Assembly (NCBI GenBank): GCA_013214245.1
Contig: JABSQE010000166.1
Span: 1-17,658 of the forward strand
DNA length: 17,658 nt
DNA from: Hyphomicrobiaceae bacterium
GTDB taxonomy: Bacteria > Pseudomonadota > Alphaproteobacteria > Rhizobiales > Hyphomicrobiaceae
Direction: 5' to 3'
Shown: piece after piece, positions 1 to 7,828 of the stretch
Layout: each line of letters opens with the position of its first letter
How positions within the stretch are numbered: position 1 is the first letter of the stretch
Translations under genes and position numbers: made by a program
The notes under the pieces: generated by a model
What the model was told of the DNA's origin: nothing
The model's database searches: none
Seen by the model: only the letters and a program-made list of their open reading frames with translations

Positions 1-1014
1 AGCCACTCCATACCGACTTATGCGGCTCTTGATCTTGGTACTAATAGTTGTCGTCTTTTAATAGCGCAGCCAACACAAAGAAGTTTTCACGTTGTTGATG
101 CTTTCTCTAGTATTATAAGACTTGGTGAAGGTATGTCTCTTTCTGGTTCTCTATCAGAATCGGCTATGATGCGAACTTTAGAGGTTTTAAAAGTCTGTGC
201 TGCAAAGATGAAGCGTTATAATATTGTTCGCTCGCGCCAAGTTGCCACTGAAGCTTGTCGTATTGCAAATAATGGTGAGTATTTTATTGAACAAGTCAAG
301 CAGAGACTAGGTATGCAAATAGAAATTCTAAGTCGGCGTTTAGAAGCTCAACTAGCTGTGTCCGGCTGCGCAACTTTAATTGATGAAGAATGCGATTACG
401 CTCTTCTATTTGATATTGGTGGAGGTTCTTCAGAAATTGTGTGGATGGATCTGTCAAAACGATGTAAAAATTGGCAACGTTCTTTATCTGATTGCCTTGA
501 AGCGAAACGTTGTATTACAGCTTGGACATCACTACCAACAGGTGTTGTGACATTAGCAGAACGTTTTGATACTAATAACGTAGACCATGTAGTTTTTCAG
601 CAGATGGTTCAGTACGTGCAAGAGCTTATGGAACCTTTTGAAGCTAAGTATAAATTGCGCCACTGTATAGCTAACGGTAATACTCATTTTCTTGGAACTT
701 CCGGGACTATAACTACGTTAGCAGGTATTCAGTTGAAATTGCAACGCTATGACCGTAATCGTGTGGATGGTTGTTGGCTTGCTAGCCTAGATATTCGCTC
801 TGTGATACGACAACTGTTAAACCAAACATACGATCAGCGTATAGCAAATCCATGCGTAGGTCCAGAGCGTGCTGATTTAGTAATTGCTGGCTGTGCTATT
901 CTTGAAGCTGTTTTAAGGACATGGCCAACAAAGCGGCTACGTGTAGCTGATCGAGGCTTACGTGAAGGTATGCTTACGACTATGATGGCTGAGGACGCTC
1001 AAAAATCAAAATAA
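1..1014 (+). CDS. ppx: Ppx/GppA family phosphatase (exopolyphosphatase / pppGpp phosphohydrolase), 5' end outside window
   Basis: This enzyme would hydrolyse inorganic polyphosphate or pppGpp in the cytoplasm. The frame is open from base 1, so the first ATG inside the window (133) is internal and the true start lies to the left. Read from base 1 there are 337 residues. The N-terminal phosphate-binding motif of the actin-like ATPase fold is visible at residues 8-15 (AALDLGTNS region), the second phosphate loop FDIGGGSSE at about 137-145, and the adenosine/phosphate motif GTSGTITTLAG at about 232-242. The VATEACR segment near residues 82-88 fits the alphaproteobacterial branch. The protein stops soon after the two actin-like domains, so it lacks the C-terminal HD domain of the long enterobacterial Ppx. 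Probably only a short N-terminal piece is missing. Whether the substrate is polyphosphate or pppGpp cannot be told from sequence. The family call is firm. Confidence 0.93.
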   Translation, partial: SHSIPTYAALDLGTNSCRLLIAQPTQRSFHVVDAFSSIIRLGEGMSLSGSLSESAMMRTLEVLKVCAAKMKRYNIVRSRQVATEACRIANNGEYFIEQVKQRLGMQIEILSRRLEAQLAVSGCATLIDEECDYALLFDIGGGSSEIVWMDLSKRCKNWQRSLSDCLEAKRCITAWTSLPTGVVTLAERFDTNNVDHVVFQQMVQYVQELMEPFEAKYKLRHCIANGNTHFLGTSGTITTLAGIQLKLQRYDRNRVDGCWLASLDIRSVIRQLLNQTYDQRIANPCVGPERADLVIAGCAILEAVLRTWPTKRLRVADRGLREGMLTTMMAEDAQKSK

Positions 1015-1553
1015 TCTAAAAAGTTTAAAAATTAGTTTTATAATTTAGCTTGGTGCATTTTAGATTATGTAAGGTACAAATCTAGCTTTCTGCAACAAAT
1101 GACTATTATGTGGTAGCCAACTTTTAATTTCTTTGATGTAATTGAATATTCTTTTTATTGTTAATAAAAGATCTATTGCTTAGTAGAAATATAGGTATAC
1201 TAATGCTAAATAATAGTAGAAGAGTTTGTATTCCGCTCAATGAGTATGATATTAAGATTAGATCAAAATTTTAATTTAATTAATCTATATTAATATTTTT
1301 GCAACTTATTTAAAAAAAACTGTACGGTTTTTAGATTACAATAACATATACCTCTTTTGCGACAAATGTGCCTTTTTTAAAATCCTCTTACAAATAAGAA
1401 AAGGATAATAATGAAGCATTAACTAGGTTTTTGATAGAATTTACAGAATTTAAATTTTGTGTGGTAACCACAAATAAAGGTTCACTACTTCAAGGATTTA
1501 TTCGAGACTGCAAATTATTTTAATTGTCTAAAACGCTTCAAAAATTTCTAGCT
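1015..1553. other. AT-rich spacer between converging ppx and phnE2
   Basis: No reading frame here resembles a known protein; stops are frequent in all frames. Two small symmetrical elements are visible. One is an A-run/T-run stem with a six-base loop at about 1315-1332, which could be a weak terminator. The other is a dyad TGTGGT-A-ACCACA at 1460-1472. Because the flanking genes converge, both transcripts must end here, yet there is no GC-rich terminator. The stretch may be a decayed gene, but nothing identifies it. Confidence 0.6.
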
Positions 1554-2951
1554 CTAAACACCAATTAAGCGGCGACGAAGCCATGATGATAACGTATCAA
1601 TTATAATGACAGTAACAAGTACCATTAATGCGATGTAAGCTACGTTTTCAAAATCATTACCTGTTTGTAATGCACCCAGGAATTCTAAGCCAACTCCGCC
1701 AGCGCCCATAGCGCCAATTATTGTTGCACTGCGAGTATTAGCTTCCAGATAATATAAAGACTGGGAAATGAAGATAGGGAGTATTTGTGGGATGATGCCA
1801 AAACGGTGTTGTTGAAAACGTGTAGCACCAGTAGATTTTATTCCTTCTTGTTGCTTGCCGTCTGCATTTTCAATAGCCTCAGACATAAGTTTACCAAAAG
1901 TACCTATGTCTGTGAACATAATTGCAAAAATACCAGTGAATAATCCGGGCCCAAAAGCACGTAAGAAAATAATACTCCAAATAAGAACATCTACACCTCG
2001 TAGAATGTCAAACAATCGGCGTAGCATGTGTCTAACCATTGCGAATGGTGTAATGTTCTTTGCTGCGATGAAAGCTAGAGGAAGACCAATGAAAGAGGCA
2101 AGCAAGGTACCAATAAGCGCCATGATAATTGTATCACGCATGGCTAAAAACAATCTCTTATGTCCCCAAATTTCATTATCAAGAAACTCAGTCCAAATTA
2201 AAGAGAGGTTTGATTTATTAGGATCTATACGTTCAGCTGAAAGTGCAATAGCGACAGTCTCAGCTAGACTCTTGTTAGCAAGTTGACTATCAAAATCAAA
2301 CAAGAAATATTTCCAACCTATTTCATAACGATGTATTTCGGCCCGACTTGGGCTAACCTGTAGGCGTTCGAAAAGTGATGGACGAACTTCTATATTGTTC
2401 TCAGTCCAGCGGATCCAAGGTGGCAAATCATTACGCCGGTTTTCGTATCCAAATACATAAGGTTTGTTAACTGACTTCTCTTTGCCATATTCGTCTACCT
2501 CTAGGAATTTACCAATTTTAAATACAAATGGCTCATTTGTATTAGGCCAATTTGTCATCTCAACGCGATCTCTGAAGATCGTCATTTTACCGCCATTGCT
2601 AAAGTTAACAGTACCGGCACCAGTCATACTGTTTTTAGAAAACCATTTTGGGGGAATCTTGTAAATTTCTCGATATCCACCTTCAAATGCGATACGAAAT
2701 TCTTCGGGCTTGCTCCAGCGAAAAGTGATATGATCCTTATGTGCATAAGTATCTAGTATAAATTTTGATGCACGATACGGATTCCATTTTTGCACAATGC
2801 TGTTAATATCAAATTGTATGAATGAAGATGTAAAATATAGAAGAAGAAGTACAAAAACTCCTATTGTCCCGAAAAAATACCTTCGGTGAGAAACATTAAT
2901 CTCATTAAATTTAGCTTTTAGCTCGGGGTAATCATTAAGTTTATGTATCAT
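1554..2951 (-). CDS. phnE: Phosphonate/phosphate ABC transporter permease PhnE (long form, second permease)
   Basis: This is one of the two inner-membrane permeases of the PhnCDE/PhoCDET-type importer. The 465-residue protein has a first membrane segment at about 26-45. A polar region of roughly 225 residues follows (about 46-270), then the canonical permease core begins with a membrane segment at about 274-296. The ATPase-contact (EAA-type) loop lies near 355-392 (SEAIENADG, then STGA and IIPQILP), followed by the typical PhnE motif IIGAMGAGGVGLEF near 411-424. Ordinary PhnE proteins are about 250-300 residues, so the long segment after the first helix is extra and would face the periplasm. 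The ATG overlaps the stop of the preceding phnE by four bases (ATGA), implying translational coupling. It is the last gene of the phnC-D-E-E operon. Family assignment is secure; the role of the insert is unknown. Confidence 0.93.
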   Translation of the reverse strand: MIHKLNDYPELKAKFNEINVSHRRYFFGTIGVFVLLLLYFTSSFIQFDINSIVQKWNPYRASKFILDTYAHKDHITFRWSKPEEFRIAFEGGYREIYKIPPKWFSKNSMTGAGTVNFSNGGKMTIFRDRVEMTNWPNTNEPFVFKIGKFLEVDEYGKEKSVNKPYVFGYENRRNDLPPWIRWTENNIEVRPSLFERLQVSPSRAEIHRYEIGWKYFLFDFDSQLANKSLAETVAIALSAERIDPNKSNLSLIWTEFLDNEIWGHKRLFLAMRDTIIMALIGTLLASFIGLPLAFIAAKNITPFAMVRHMLRRLFDILRGVDVLIWSIIFLRAFGPGLFTGIFAIMFTDIGTFGKLMSEAIENADGKQQEGIKSTGATRFQQHRFGIIPQILPIFISQSLYYLEANTRSATIIGAMGAGGVGLEFLGALQTGNDFENVAYIALMVLVTVIIIDTLSSWLRRRLIGV

Positions 2952-3817
2952 CTATGACTTTCGACGAGGTAAATTCTCAAATAAGTAGAGCAGTAATCAA
3001 GAAATATGATGGTTGTGACAAGAAGAGCCATGATGGCTGTAACCTCAGCACCGTGACGCCATTGAATGACAGTGTATAATGCTTCACCGATACCACCTGC
3101 GCCAACAAATCCTAAAATGGTTGAAGCACGAACATTTATCTCTAGTCGCAAGAGTGCATAGGAAAAAAATGAAGGTAGAACCTGAGGCAAGACCGCAAAC
3201 CTAACTCGCTTTACCCAGCTGCCACCTGTTGATCGCAGACCATCCAAAGGTTTAACATCAATATTTTCGATCACTTCAGAAAAAAGCTTACCCAGCGCAC
3301 CCGTTGTATGTATCGTTATTGCTAAAATGGCCGGAAGTTCATTTTTGCCTATCAAATAAAGGAAGATCATTGCGAACACAATTTCTGGAAACGAGCGAAA
3401 GAAGTCCATTGTGCGGCGTATAACTTGAATTACGAAAGTACTATTAATTAAGTTAGCGCTAGCGAGACAGCTTAAAATGATGGCAAGCAAAGAGCCCAGA
3501 CAAGTTGAAAATAAGGCTATGTTAAATGTAGATATTAATTCTGGTAAATATTTAAAAACTATAGACCACCAACCCCAACCATAATTCCAGGCATCCTCAG
3601 TCATGTCAAACGGATAGTCAAAAAGTTTGCTGATGCCCCGGCTGAGCGAACTAGCGTTAGATTCAGAAGCAACATTCATGCCAAACCATACTATAAATAG
3701 TGTGCTAAATATAGTAAGAAGCGTGTAAATGCTGCGTAGCCGCTCAATTTGACGGAGACGCTCCTCAAAGACAAGTAAATGATAGGGCAGCGCGAGAGGT
3801 GTTTTTTGCGCGGGCAT
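2948..3817 (-). CDS. phnE: Phosphonate/phosphate ABC transporter permease PhnE (short form, first permease)
   Basis: This inner-membrane permease subunit likely pairs with the long PhnE downstream to form the channel energised by PhnC. From the ATG at 3817 it is 289 residues, normal for the family. A first hydrophobic helix lies near residues 28-45 and several further helices follow from about 90. The EAA-like cytoplasmic loop (GKLFSEVIENID, then RSTGGSW and VLPQVLP) is near 190-222, and the family motif ILGFVGAGGIGEAL is near 240-253. A TTG at 3832 in the same frame would add five residues, but the ATG has a GGGA about nine bases upstream and is preferred. The gene lies 98 bases after phnD and its TGA overlaps the next ATG, so it is within one operon. 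Function at family level is secure; substrate (phosphonate, phosphite or phosphate) is not. Confidence 0.93.
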   Translation of the reverse strand: MPAQKTPLALPYHLLVFEERLRQIERLRSIYTLLTIFSTLFIVWFGMNVASESNASSLSRGISKLFDYPFDMTEDAWNYGWGWWSIVFKYLPELISTFNIALFSTCLGSLLAIILSCLASANLINSTFVIQVIRRTMDFFRSFPEIVFAMIFLYLIGKNELPAILAITIHTTGALGKLFSEVIENIDVKPLDGLRSTGGSWVKRVRFAVLPQVLPSFFSYALLRLEINVRASTILGFVGAGGIGEALYTVIQWRHGAEVTAIMALLVTTIIFLDYCSTYLRIYLVESHR

Positions 3818-3915
3818 ATTATTGGATCCCAAAGGAATTCGGAAGATTAATCTAAATGAGAAGATTGGTTTACAATGAGTTAAATGCTGTTTACGTTAAA
3901 AGTGTTAAGACAGAT

Positions 3916-4902
3916 TTAATGTTTGTTTCTAGCACCAATTTTAGCTTTCCGTGCTCTAACTACTGATTCATAAAAAGAGTGATCAACTTTTATCCAATCC
4001 TTAACTTGACCATTAGCAATGTTTTCAGAGCACGTTTTATCATTCTTGTGGATCCATTTTTTCATACCAACCATAATATCACGCGCTTTTTCTGGTAGTC
4101 TAGTTGGCATAACTATTGGACCATTGGGTATCAATTTTGATGACCAAATCTGTACTATGTCATCCATGTTCAAGATACCTTTATCAACAATTTTTTTTAG
4201 GTTTCCTGCGGAATAACCTTCGCTCCATTCACCAACGCCTGAAACCCAAGTTACAGCTAAATCGATGTCTCCGTTTAAAACAGCAAGTATATTGTTTTCA
4301 TGTCCACCCTGGAAAGTAGTAGAGGCGAAATATTTATCAACACCGCCAGCCTTTTTTACTTCGTCGAATTCAGCCAATTCAATAGATGGTATCAGATAGC
4401 CTGACGTTGAGTTTGGATCAGCAAAGCCAAGTTTTTTACCTCTGGCATCCGCGAGTGTTCTTATGCCGCTGTCTTTTCGGGCAATCATAACCGAGTAATA
4501 GCCGGCTACGCCGCTCGGATGCATTCTCGTTAGAATAGGAACAACTGCCTTAGGGTCCTCAATATACATACCAGCATATCCAGAAGACCCAAACCATGCG
4601 TAGTCAAGATTTCCACCCAACATAGTCTCCATCGTACCAGCATAATCTTTGAATGTAAATATTTTGACTGGAACCTGGTAAGCTGCTTTTATGTAAGCTT
4701 TCAAGCAGTTAGTACGAGTAACAATATCTTGAGCAGCCTCATCCCCAAGAAAACCCACACGAAACTCGCTTTGGACTTTCGAGAAATCCATCTTTGGACC
4801 CGTATACAAAGGAATCATAGTGTCGTTGCTGCCAGCGATTGCAATAGGTACAATTGCATAGGTAATTGCTGTAATCGCGATGTGTAAAGCAGTACCCAAC
4901 AT
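3916..4902 (-). CDS. phnD: Phosphonate/phosphate ABC transporter periplasmic binding protein PhnD
   Basis: This is the periplasmic receptor that would deliver a phosphonate, phosphite or phosphate-like oxyanion to the PhnE permeases. The 328-residue product opens with a hydrophobic signal sequence (about residues 2-23, with an AIAG/S-type cleavage region). It continues with features of the PhnD/SsuA/TauA-type fold: the FRVGFLGDEAAQD strand, the FTFKDYAGTMETMLGGNLDYAWFG region with G/Y contacts, and the FADPNSTSGYLIP motif, typical of PhnD anion binding. The FQGGHENNILAVLNGDIDLAVTW segment completes the second lobe. The ATG has an AGGGAG ribosome site seven bases upstream, which fixes the start. 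It sits 93 bases after phnC and 98 before phnE, consistent with one transcript. Ligand identity cannot be read from the sequence. Confidence 0.94.
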   Translation of the reverse strand: MLGTALHIAITAITYAIVPIAIAGSNDTMIPLYTGPKMDFSKVQSEFRVGFLGDEAAQDIVTRTNCLKAYIKAAYQVPVKIFTFKDYAGTMETMLGGNLDYAWFGSSGYAGMYIEDPKAVVPILTRMHPSGVAGYYSVMIARKDSGIRTLADARGKKLGFADPNSTSGYLIPSIELAEFDEVKKAGGVDKYFASTTFQGGHENNILAVLNGDIDLAVTWVSGVGEWSEGYSAGNLKKIVDKGILNMDDIVQIWSSKLIPNGPIVMPTRLPEKARDIMVGMKKWIHKNDKTCSENIANGQVKDWIKVDHSFYESVVRARKAKIGARNKH

Positions 4903-4971
4903 ATTCCATCTCCCTGTGAATCAGATGATACTATATGGTTTTAGGTTATTATTGAGGACAGCAACAAATTG

Positions 4972-4989
4972 ATTGTATTACGTTACAAT
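4972..4989 (-). repeat. Intercistronic inverted repeat between phnC and phnD
   Basis: Six-base arms ATTGTA and TACAAT flank a six-base centre. The element lies just past the phnC stop on the transcribed strand. A short hairpin here could affect phnC/phnD transcript stability or processing, but the stem is AT-rich and may be chance. Confidence 0.3.
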
Positions 4990-4995
4990 AAAAGT

Positions 4996-5781
4996 TTATG
5001 CCCCTCTTAAAGACGTCGAAGTAATTGTTGCTTCGAACGTGGCATCAGTCTCAGCTCCATAAATCTCACGTGCCATTTTGTCACTAAGTTCATTCGGCAT
5101 GCCATCGAAAACTATTGCTCCCGCGCGTATACCAATCACTCGATCGCAGTATTTACGTGCAGTATCGAGTGTATGCAAATTACACAAAATAGTAATCCCC
5201 TCTTTGCGGTTGATGTCGTGTAACGCATCCATCACTAAGCGAGCGTTTAATGGGTCAAGAGAAGCAATTGGTTCGTCGGCAAGAATGAATTTAGGAGATT
5301 GCATCATTGCCCGACATAAAGCAACTCGCTGCTGCTGACCGCCAGATAAGGTTTCGGCTCGTTGTAATGCTGTTTGAGCAACACCAAAACGGTCAAGCAG
5401 TATAAGTGCCGTTGCACGTTCCTCTGAGGAAAAAAATTTAAGAGAAGATCTTAGAATAGACTGTTGGTTTAAACGCCCAAGTATAACATTTGTAATCACG
5501 TCAAGTCTTGGAATTAAATTGAACTGTTGAAATATCATAGCACAGCAACGTTGCCATTCAAGCTTTTTCCTACCTTTATATTCCAAGACATTTTCACCAT
5601 CATCTAAGACTTCACCTAAGGTTGCGTCTGTGAGACGATTAATAATACGCAGGAGAGTTGATTTTCCAGCACCAGATCGACCTATGATTCCAACAATCTG
5701 AGGGGATTTTATGCTAAATGTTATATCATCAACCGCAATGGTCCCATCAAACTTTTTGGTTACATTTTTAATGTTCAGCAT
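4996..5781 (-). CDS. phnC: Phosphonate/phosphate ABC transporter ATP-binding protein PhnC
   Basis: This is the cytoplasmic ATPase that powers the importer formed with PhnD and the two PhnE permeases. All nucleotide-binding elements are intact in the 261 residues: Walker A GRSGAGKST at about 34-42, Q-loop FQQF near 84-87, signature LSGGQQQR at 145-152, Walker B FILADEP at 165-171 with the catalytic Glu at 170, and the H-loop NLHTLD at 201-206. The ASLDP segment after Walker B and the LH-T-D-A-R-Y-C-D-R-V-I-G-I-R pattern are typical of PhnC rather than other ABC ATPases. A GGAGAG ribosome site lies nine bases before the ATG. It is the first gene of the minus-strand operon, so the promoter should lie in 5782-6187; I did not find a convincing Pho box there. 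Length is normal. Confidence 0.95.
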   Translation of the reverse strand: MLNIKNVTKKFDGTIAVDDITFSIKSPQIVGIIGRSGAGKSTLLRIINRLTDATLGEVLDDGENVLEYKGRKKLEWQRCCAMIFQQFNLIPRLDVITNVILGRLNQQSILRSSLKFFSSEERATALILLDRFGVAQTALQRAETLSGGQQQRVALCRAMMQSPKFILADEPIASLDPLNARLVMDALHDINRKEGITILCNLHTLDTARKYCDRVIGIRAGAIVFDGMPNELSDKMAREIYGAETDATFEATITSTSLRGA

Positions 5782-6187
5782 GTTTTAGGACTCTCCGTAG
5801 ATGTTAATATATCTTACTACGCTTTTGCAGAGATCTTAGGATTGCACGAGTGTAATTTATAAAATTGTAGCTTGTTAATATTAAAGGTTTGAACATACAT
5901 TTTTTCTATGAGTTACGTCAAAGTGGAGCATTTATACATGTATTAGTACAGCCCAAATGAAGCTTGAAGATATCTATTCCTGATTAAACATACTGATTTG
6001 ACGCTTTATAAATAGTTACACTTTGGTGCATTGTAGGTATGTATATATTATAACATCACATTTATTTTTGCGTGCCTCAATTTTTTATACGCTAAGGCTT
6101 AAATAAAACGAGCGAATGGTTAGCTATATATTTCTTCGGAAGCTGTATCTTCTTGATAAGATTTCGTAACTATTATGGATAGAATTT
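5782..6187. other. Divergent AT-rich spacer upstream of phnC and the DUF3228-like gene
   Basis: Promoters for both phnC (leftward) and the DUF3228-like gene (rightward) should lie here. A ten-base palindrome ATACATGTAT is present at 5934-5943 and could be a repressor site, but it is a common kind of AT-rich symmetry. I looked for a PhoB-type double TGTCA repeat and did not see one. No coding frame of interest. Confidence 0.5.
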
Positions 6188-6778
6188 ATGACACTTAAAC
6201 AGCGAATAGATATAACTGAATTCGCATTACGTAATTGGAGTGCTTATCAAGGTAAAGCTAAAGTAAAGGGAATAACACCCGAGGATTTAGTTGCTCAGTG
6301 TAATTTATTGCTTAACAGTGGAGCTGAGCTAAAAGCTGGCTATGCGTCTTTTTGCAAACATATTTTTTTAAGGAATTCATTTCATGCCGGATGCGCATTT
6401 GCAAAAATTACGGAGCAAAATCGTCATTTGCTGAATTCAGCATATCGTAGTAGACGCGATGGTGAACTACCAGTTTTAGAACGCTGGTTTGAGGGCTTAG
6501 AAATACCAAAAGCTAAGTATATTGACGTAATATTATACAGCCACAACCAACTTCTTAAGGAAGCTAGTGCATTCTCTAAAGAGCAAATCGTCCCAGATTG
6601 CGATTGGGGGATTGTTGGTATTATAGGAACGCTAGAGCCCATTGAGCCCCCGATACCACCTATTACGCAGATGCGTAATGCTCTTGGTGTAAAAGAAGGC
6701 GGATCGGGTGTACCTATTGACGAGAAAAAATATACAGCCGCGGCTGAATTCTGGCAACATCACGCAGTTATAAAATGA
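6188..6778 (+). CDS. DUF3228-like conserved protein of unknown function
   Basis: This is a 196-residue soluble protein with no signal peptide and no membrane segment. Its pattern matches my memory of the DUF3228 family: N-terminal FALRNWSAYQGKAKVKGI, a central LLNSGAELKAGYASFCKHIF block and ENRHLLNSAYRSRRDGELPVLERWF. After these come AKYIDVILYSHNQLLKE, a WGIVGIIG strand, and the C-terminal PITQMRNALGVKEGGSGVPID motif. Length is normal for that family. No catalytic role is known to me for it. The ATG at 6188 has only a weak GGA upstream. The gene is divergent from phnC and alone, flanked by about 400 and 500 bases of non-coding DNA, so context gives little help. The reading frame is clean and compositionally like its neighbours, so I treat it as a real gene; the family name is from memory and moderately certain. 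Confidence 0.82.
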   Translation: MTLKQRIDITEFALRNWSAYQGKAKVKGITPEDLVAQCNLLLNSGAELKAGYASFCKHIFLRNSFHAGCAFAKITEQNRHLLNSAYRSRRDGELPVLERWFEGLEIPKAKYIDVILYSHNQLLKEASAFSKEQIVPDCDWGIVGIIGTLEPIEPPIPPITQMRNALGVKEGGSGVPIDEKKYTAAAEFWQHHAVIK

Positions 6779-7278
6779 ACCAGCATCATATTGCCACTTT
6801 TCTACGGATGTAATTTATAAATATCTAAAAATAGCTTAATGTTAGTTAGTTTTAAAGAGTTCTTATTACAAATATTTCATCTAAAGTCCTGTGTTAATTG
6901 CAACTCAAACTGTTAAGGTGTCCATAACTAAACAGAACTAAATCTTTATCGATCATTGGAACTCTGCAATTTTAGCATGTAGAGCTATTTTAAAAGTCTT
7001 AAGTCGAATCGCAAGCACTGCATGATTTGTTTAAACGTTAACTAGTCGAATTCCGAAGAAAACAATTTATATTTAGATTGAATAAATTATATAATAAAAG
7101 TTCAACATTTATAAAAAATACTTATTGATTGAGACAACAAATAAAAATCGTGTCATGATCACTAACATAATTAGTTTGTACACACCCGCGTCAATCCAGC
7201 CCATTATGGTAGTATAACTAACAACGCTATACAATATATATAACGGAGATAATATCTCAGAAACGATGGAGATAGAGT
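6779..7278. other. AT-rich spacer with leader of the pseudoazurin gene
   Basis: No protein-coding frame stands out. The promoter and leader of pseudoazurin must lie at the right end. A dyad GAGATA-A-TATCTC at 7246-7258 sits 20 bases before the start codon; see its own entry. The rest shows nothing recognisable. Confidence 0.5.
7246..7274 (+). promoter_or_regulatory. Possible ribosome-site-masking hairpin ahead of pseudoazurin
   Basis: GAGATA occurs at 7246-7251 and again at 7269-7274, where it forms part of the ribosome binding site GGAG (7268-7271, seven bases before the ATG). TATCTC at 7253-7258 is complementary to both copies. Pairing with the second copy gives a six-base stem with a ten-base loop that buries the ribosome site; pairing with the first copy gives a tighter alternative. 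Alternatively 7246-7258 is just a DNA operator. Functional reading is inference. Confidence 0.35.
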
Positions 7279-7797
7279 ATGAATTCGTTACTGATAAATA
7301 CAACAGTTATGAGAACTTTGTATGTTCTAGCATTCAGTTTGATTGCTTCGTTTTCGCATGCTTCTGGCCATGCTTCTGGCAAAGTTCATATCGTGCAGAT
7401 GCTTAATAAAAGTACTGTTGATACAAAACAAAAGATGGTTTACGAACCTAGTATAATTAAAGTGAACGTAGGAGATGTTGTAAAGTTTGTTTCAACAGAC
7501 CCTGGGCATAATTCTTCATCTGTAAAAGGTATGTTGCCACCAGGTGCGAAAGACTGGGCAAGTAAAATTAATAAAGATTTTGAAGTGACTTTTGAAAAAG
7601 ATGGGACTTATGGCTACATGTGTACGCCTCATTATGGCATGGGCATGGTAGGTGTAGTTCTTGTTGGTAATCACAAAGTAAACTATGATGAAGCAAAAGC
7701 AATCAAACATCGCGGAAAAGCAAAGAAGCGTTTTAAGGAAGCCTTTGCGCAGATTGATGAGTTGGGTGTAGACAAGTTTGTTCCAATTCACAAATAA
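7279..7797 (+). CDS. Pseudoazurin (type I blue copper protein)
   Basis: This is a periplasmic one-electron carrier with a type I copper centre. Pseudoazurins typically donate electrons to nitrite reductase or other periplasmic redox enzymes. All four copper ligands are present with exact family spacing: His77, Cys115, His118 and Met123, in PGHNSSS and YGYMCTPHYGMGMVG. A signal peptide covers about residues 11-28 (RTLYVLAFSLIASFSHA). The ATG at 7279 has GGAG seven bases upstream and is preferred; a second in-frame ATG at 7309 begins right at the signal peptide and is a possible alternative. From 7357 to 7380 a 12-base unit is repeated perfectly in tandem, giving HASG-HASG around the cleavage site. 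The C-terminal basic helical tail (EAKAIKHRGKAKKRFKEAF) is usual. It is a single gene, closed by a strong hairpin. No nitrite reductase is in the window, so the partner is unknown. Confidence 0.96.
   Translation: MNSLLINTTVMRTLYVLAFSLIASFSHASGHASGKVHIVQMLNKSTVDTKQKMVYEPSIIKVNVGDVVKFVSTDPGHNSSSVKGMLPPGAKDWASKINKDFEVTFEKDGTYGYMCTPHYGMGMVGVVLVGNHKVNYDEAKAIKHRGKAKKRFKEAFAQIDELGVDKFVPIHK
7357..7380 (+). repeat. Perfect 12-bp tandem duplication inside pseudoazurin
   Basis: CATGCTTCTGGC occurs twice head to tail with no gap. It keeps the frame and duplicates His-Ala-Ser-Gly at the signal-peptide cleavage region. The identity of the two units suggests a recent slippage event. Confidence 0.9.
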
Positions 7798-7804
7798 GAG
7801 TTAA

Positions 7805-7828
7805 CAATGGGCGCTTTAGCGCCCATTG
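7805..7828 (+). terminator. Hairpin terminator after pseudoazurin
   Basis: A perfect ten-base stem CAATGGGCGC / GCGCCCATTG with loop TTTA begins eight bases after the stop codon. It is by far the most GC-rich stem in the spacers. The following bases (GGTTGTCC) are not a clean T-run, so it may also act mainly as a 3'-end stabiliser. Confidence 0.78.

Noticed and set aside
1460..1472. Dyad TGTGGT-A-ACCACA between ppx and phnE2
   Set aside because: Short, isolated and in a convergent spacer; not enough to call an operator or terminator.
1855..2286. 143-codon open frame on the plus strand
   Set aside because: It lies wholly antisense to phnE2, which has clear permease motifs; the translation resembles no family and is basic and patternless.
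5782..6187. Search for a Pho box upstream of phnC
   Set aside because: No pair of TGTCA-like repeats at 11-base spacing was found; the TGTAATT...TTGTAG similarity near 5850 has the wrong spacing.
7118..7136. Possible FNR/NNR site (TTGAT...) upstream of pseudoazurin
   Set aside because: The right half is ACAA with wrong spacing instead of ATCAA, so the two halves do not form the consensus dyad.
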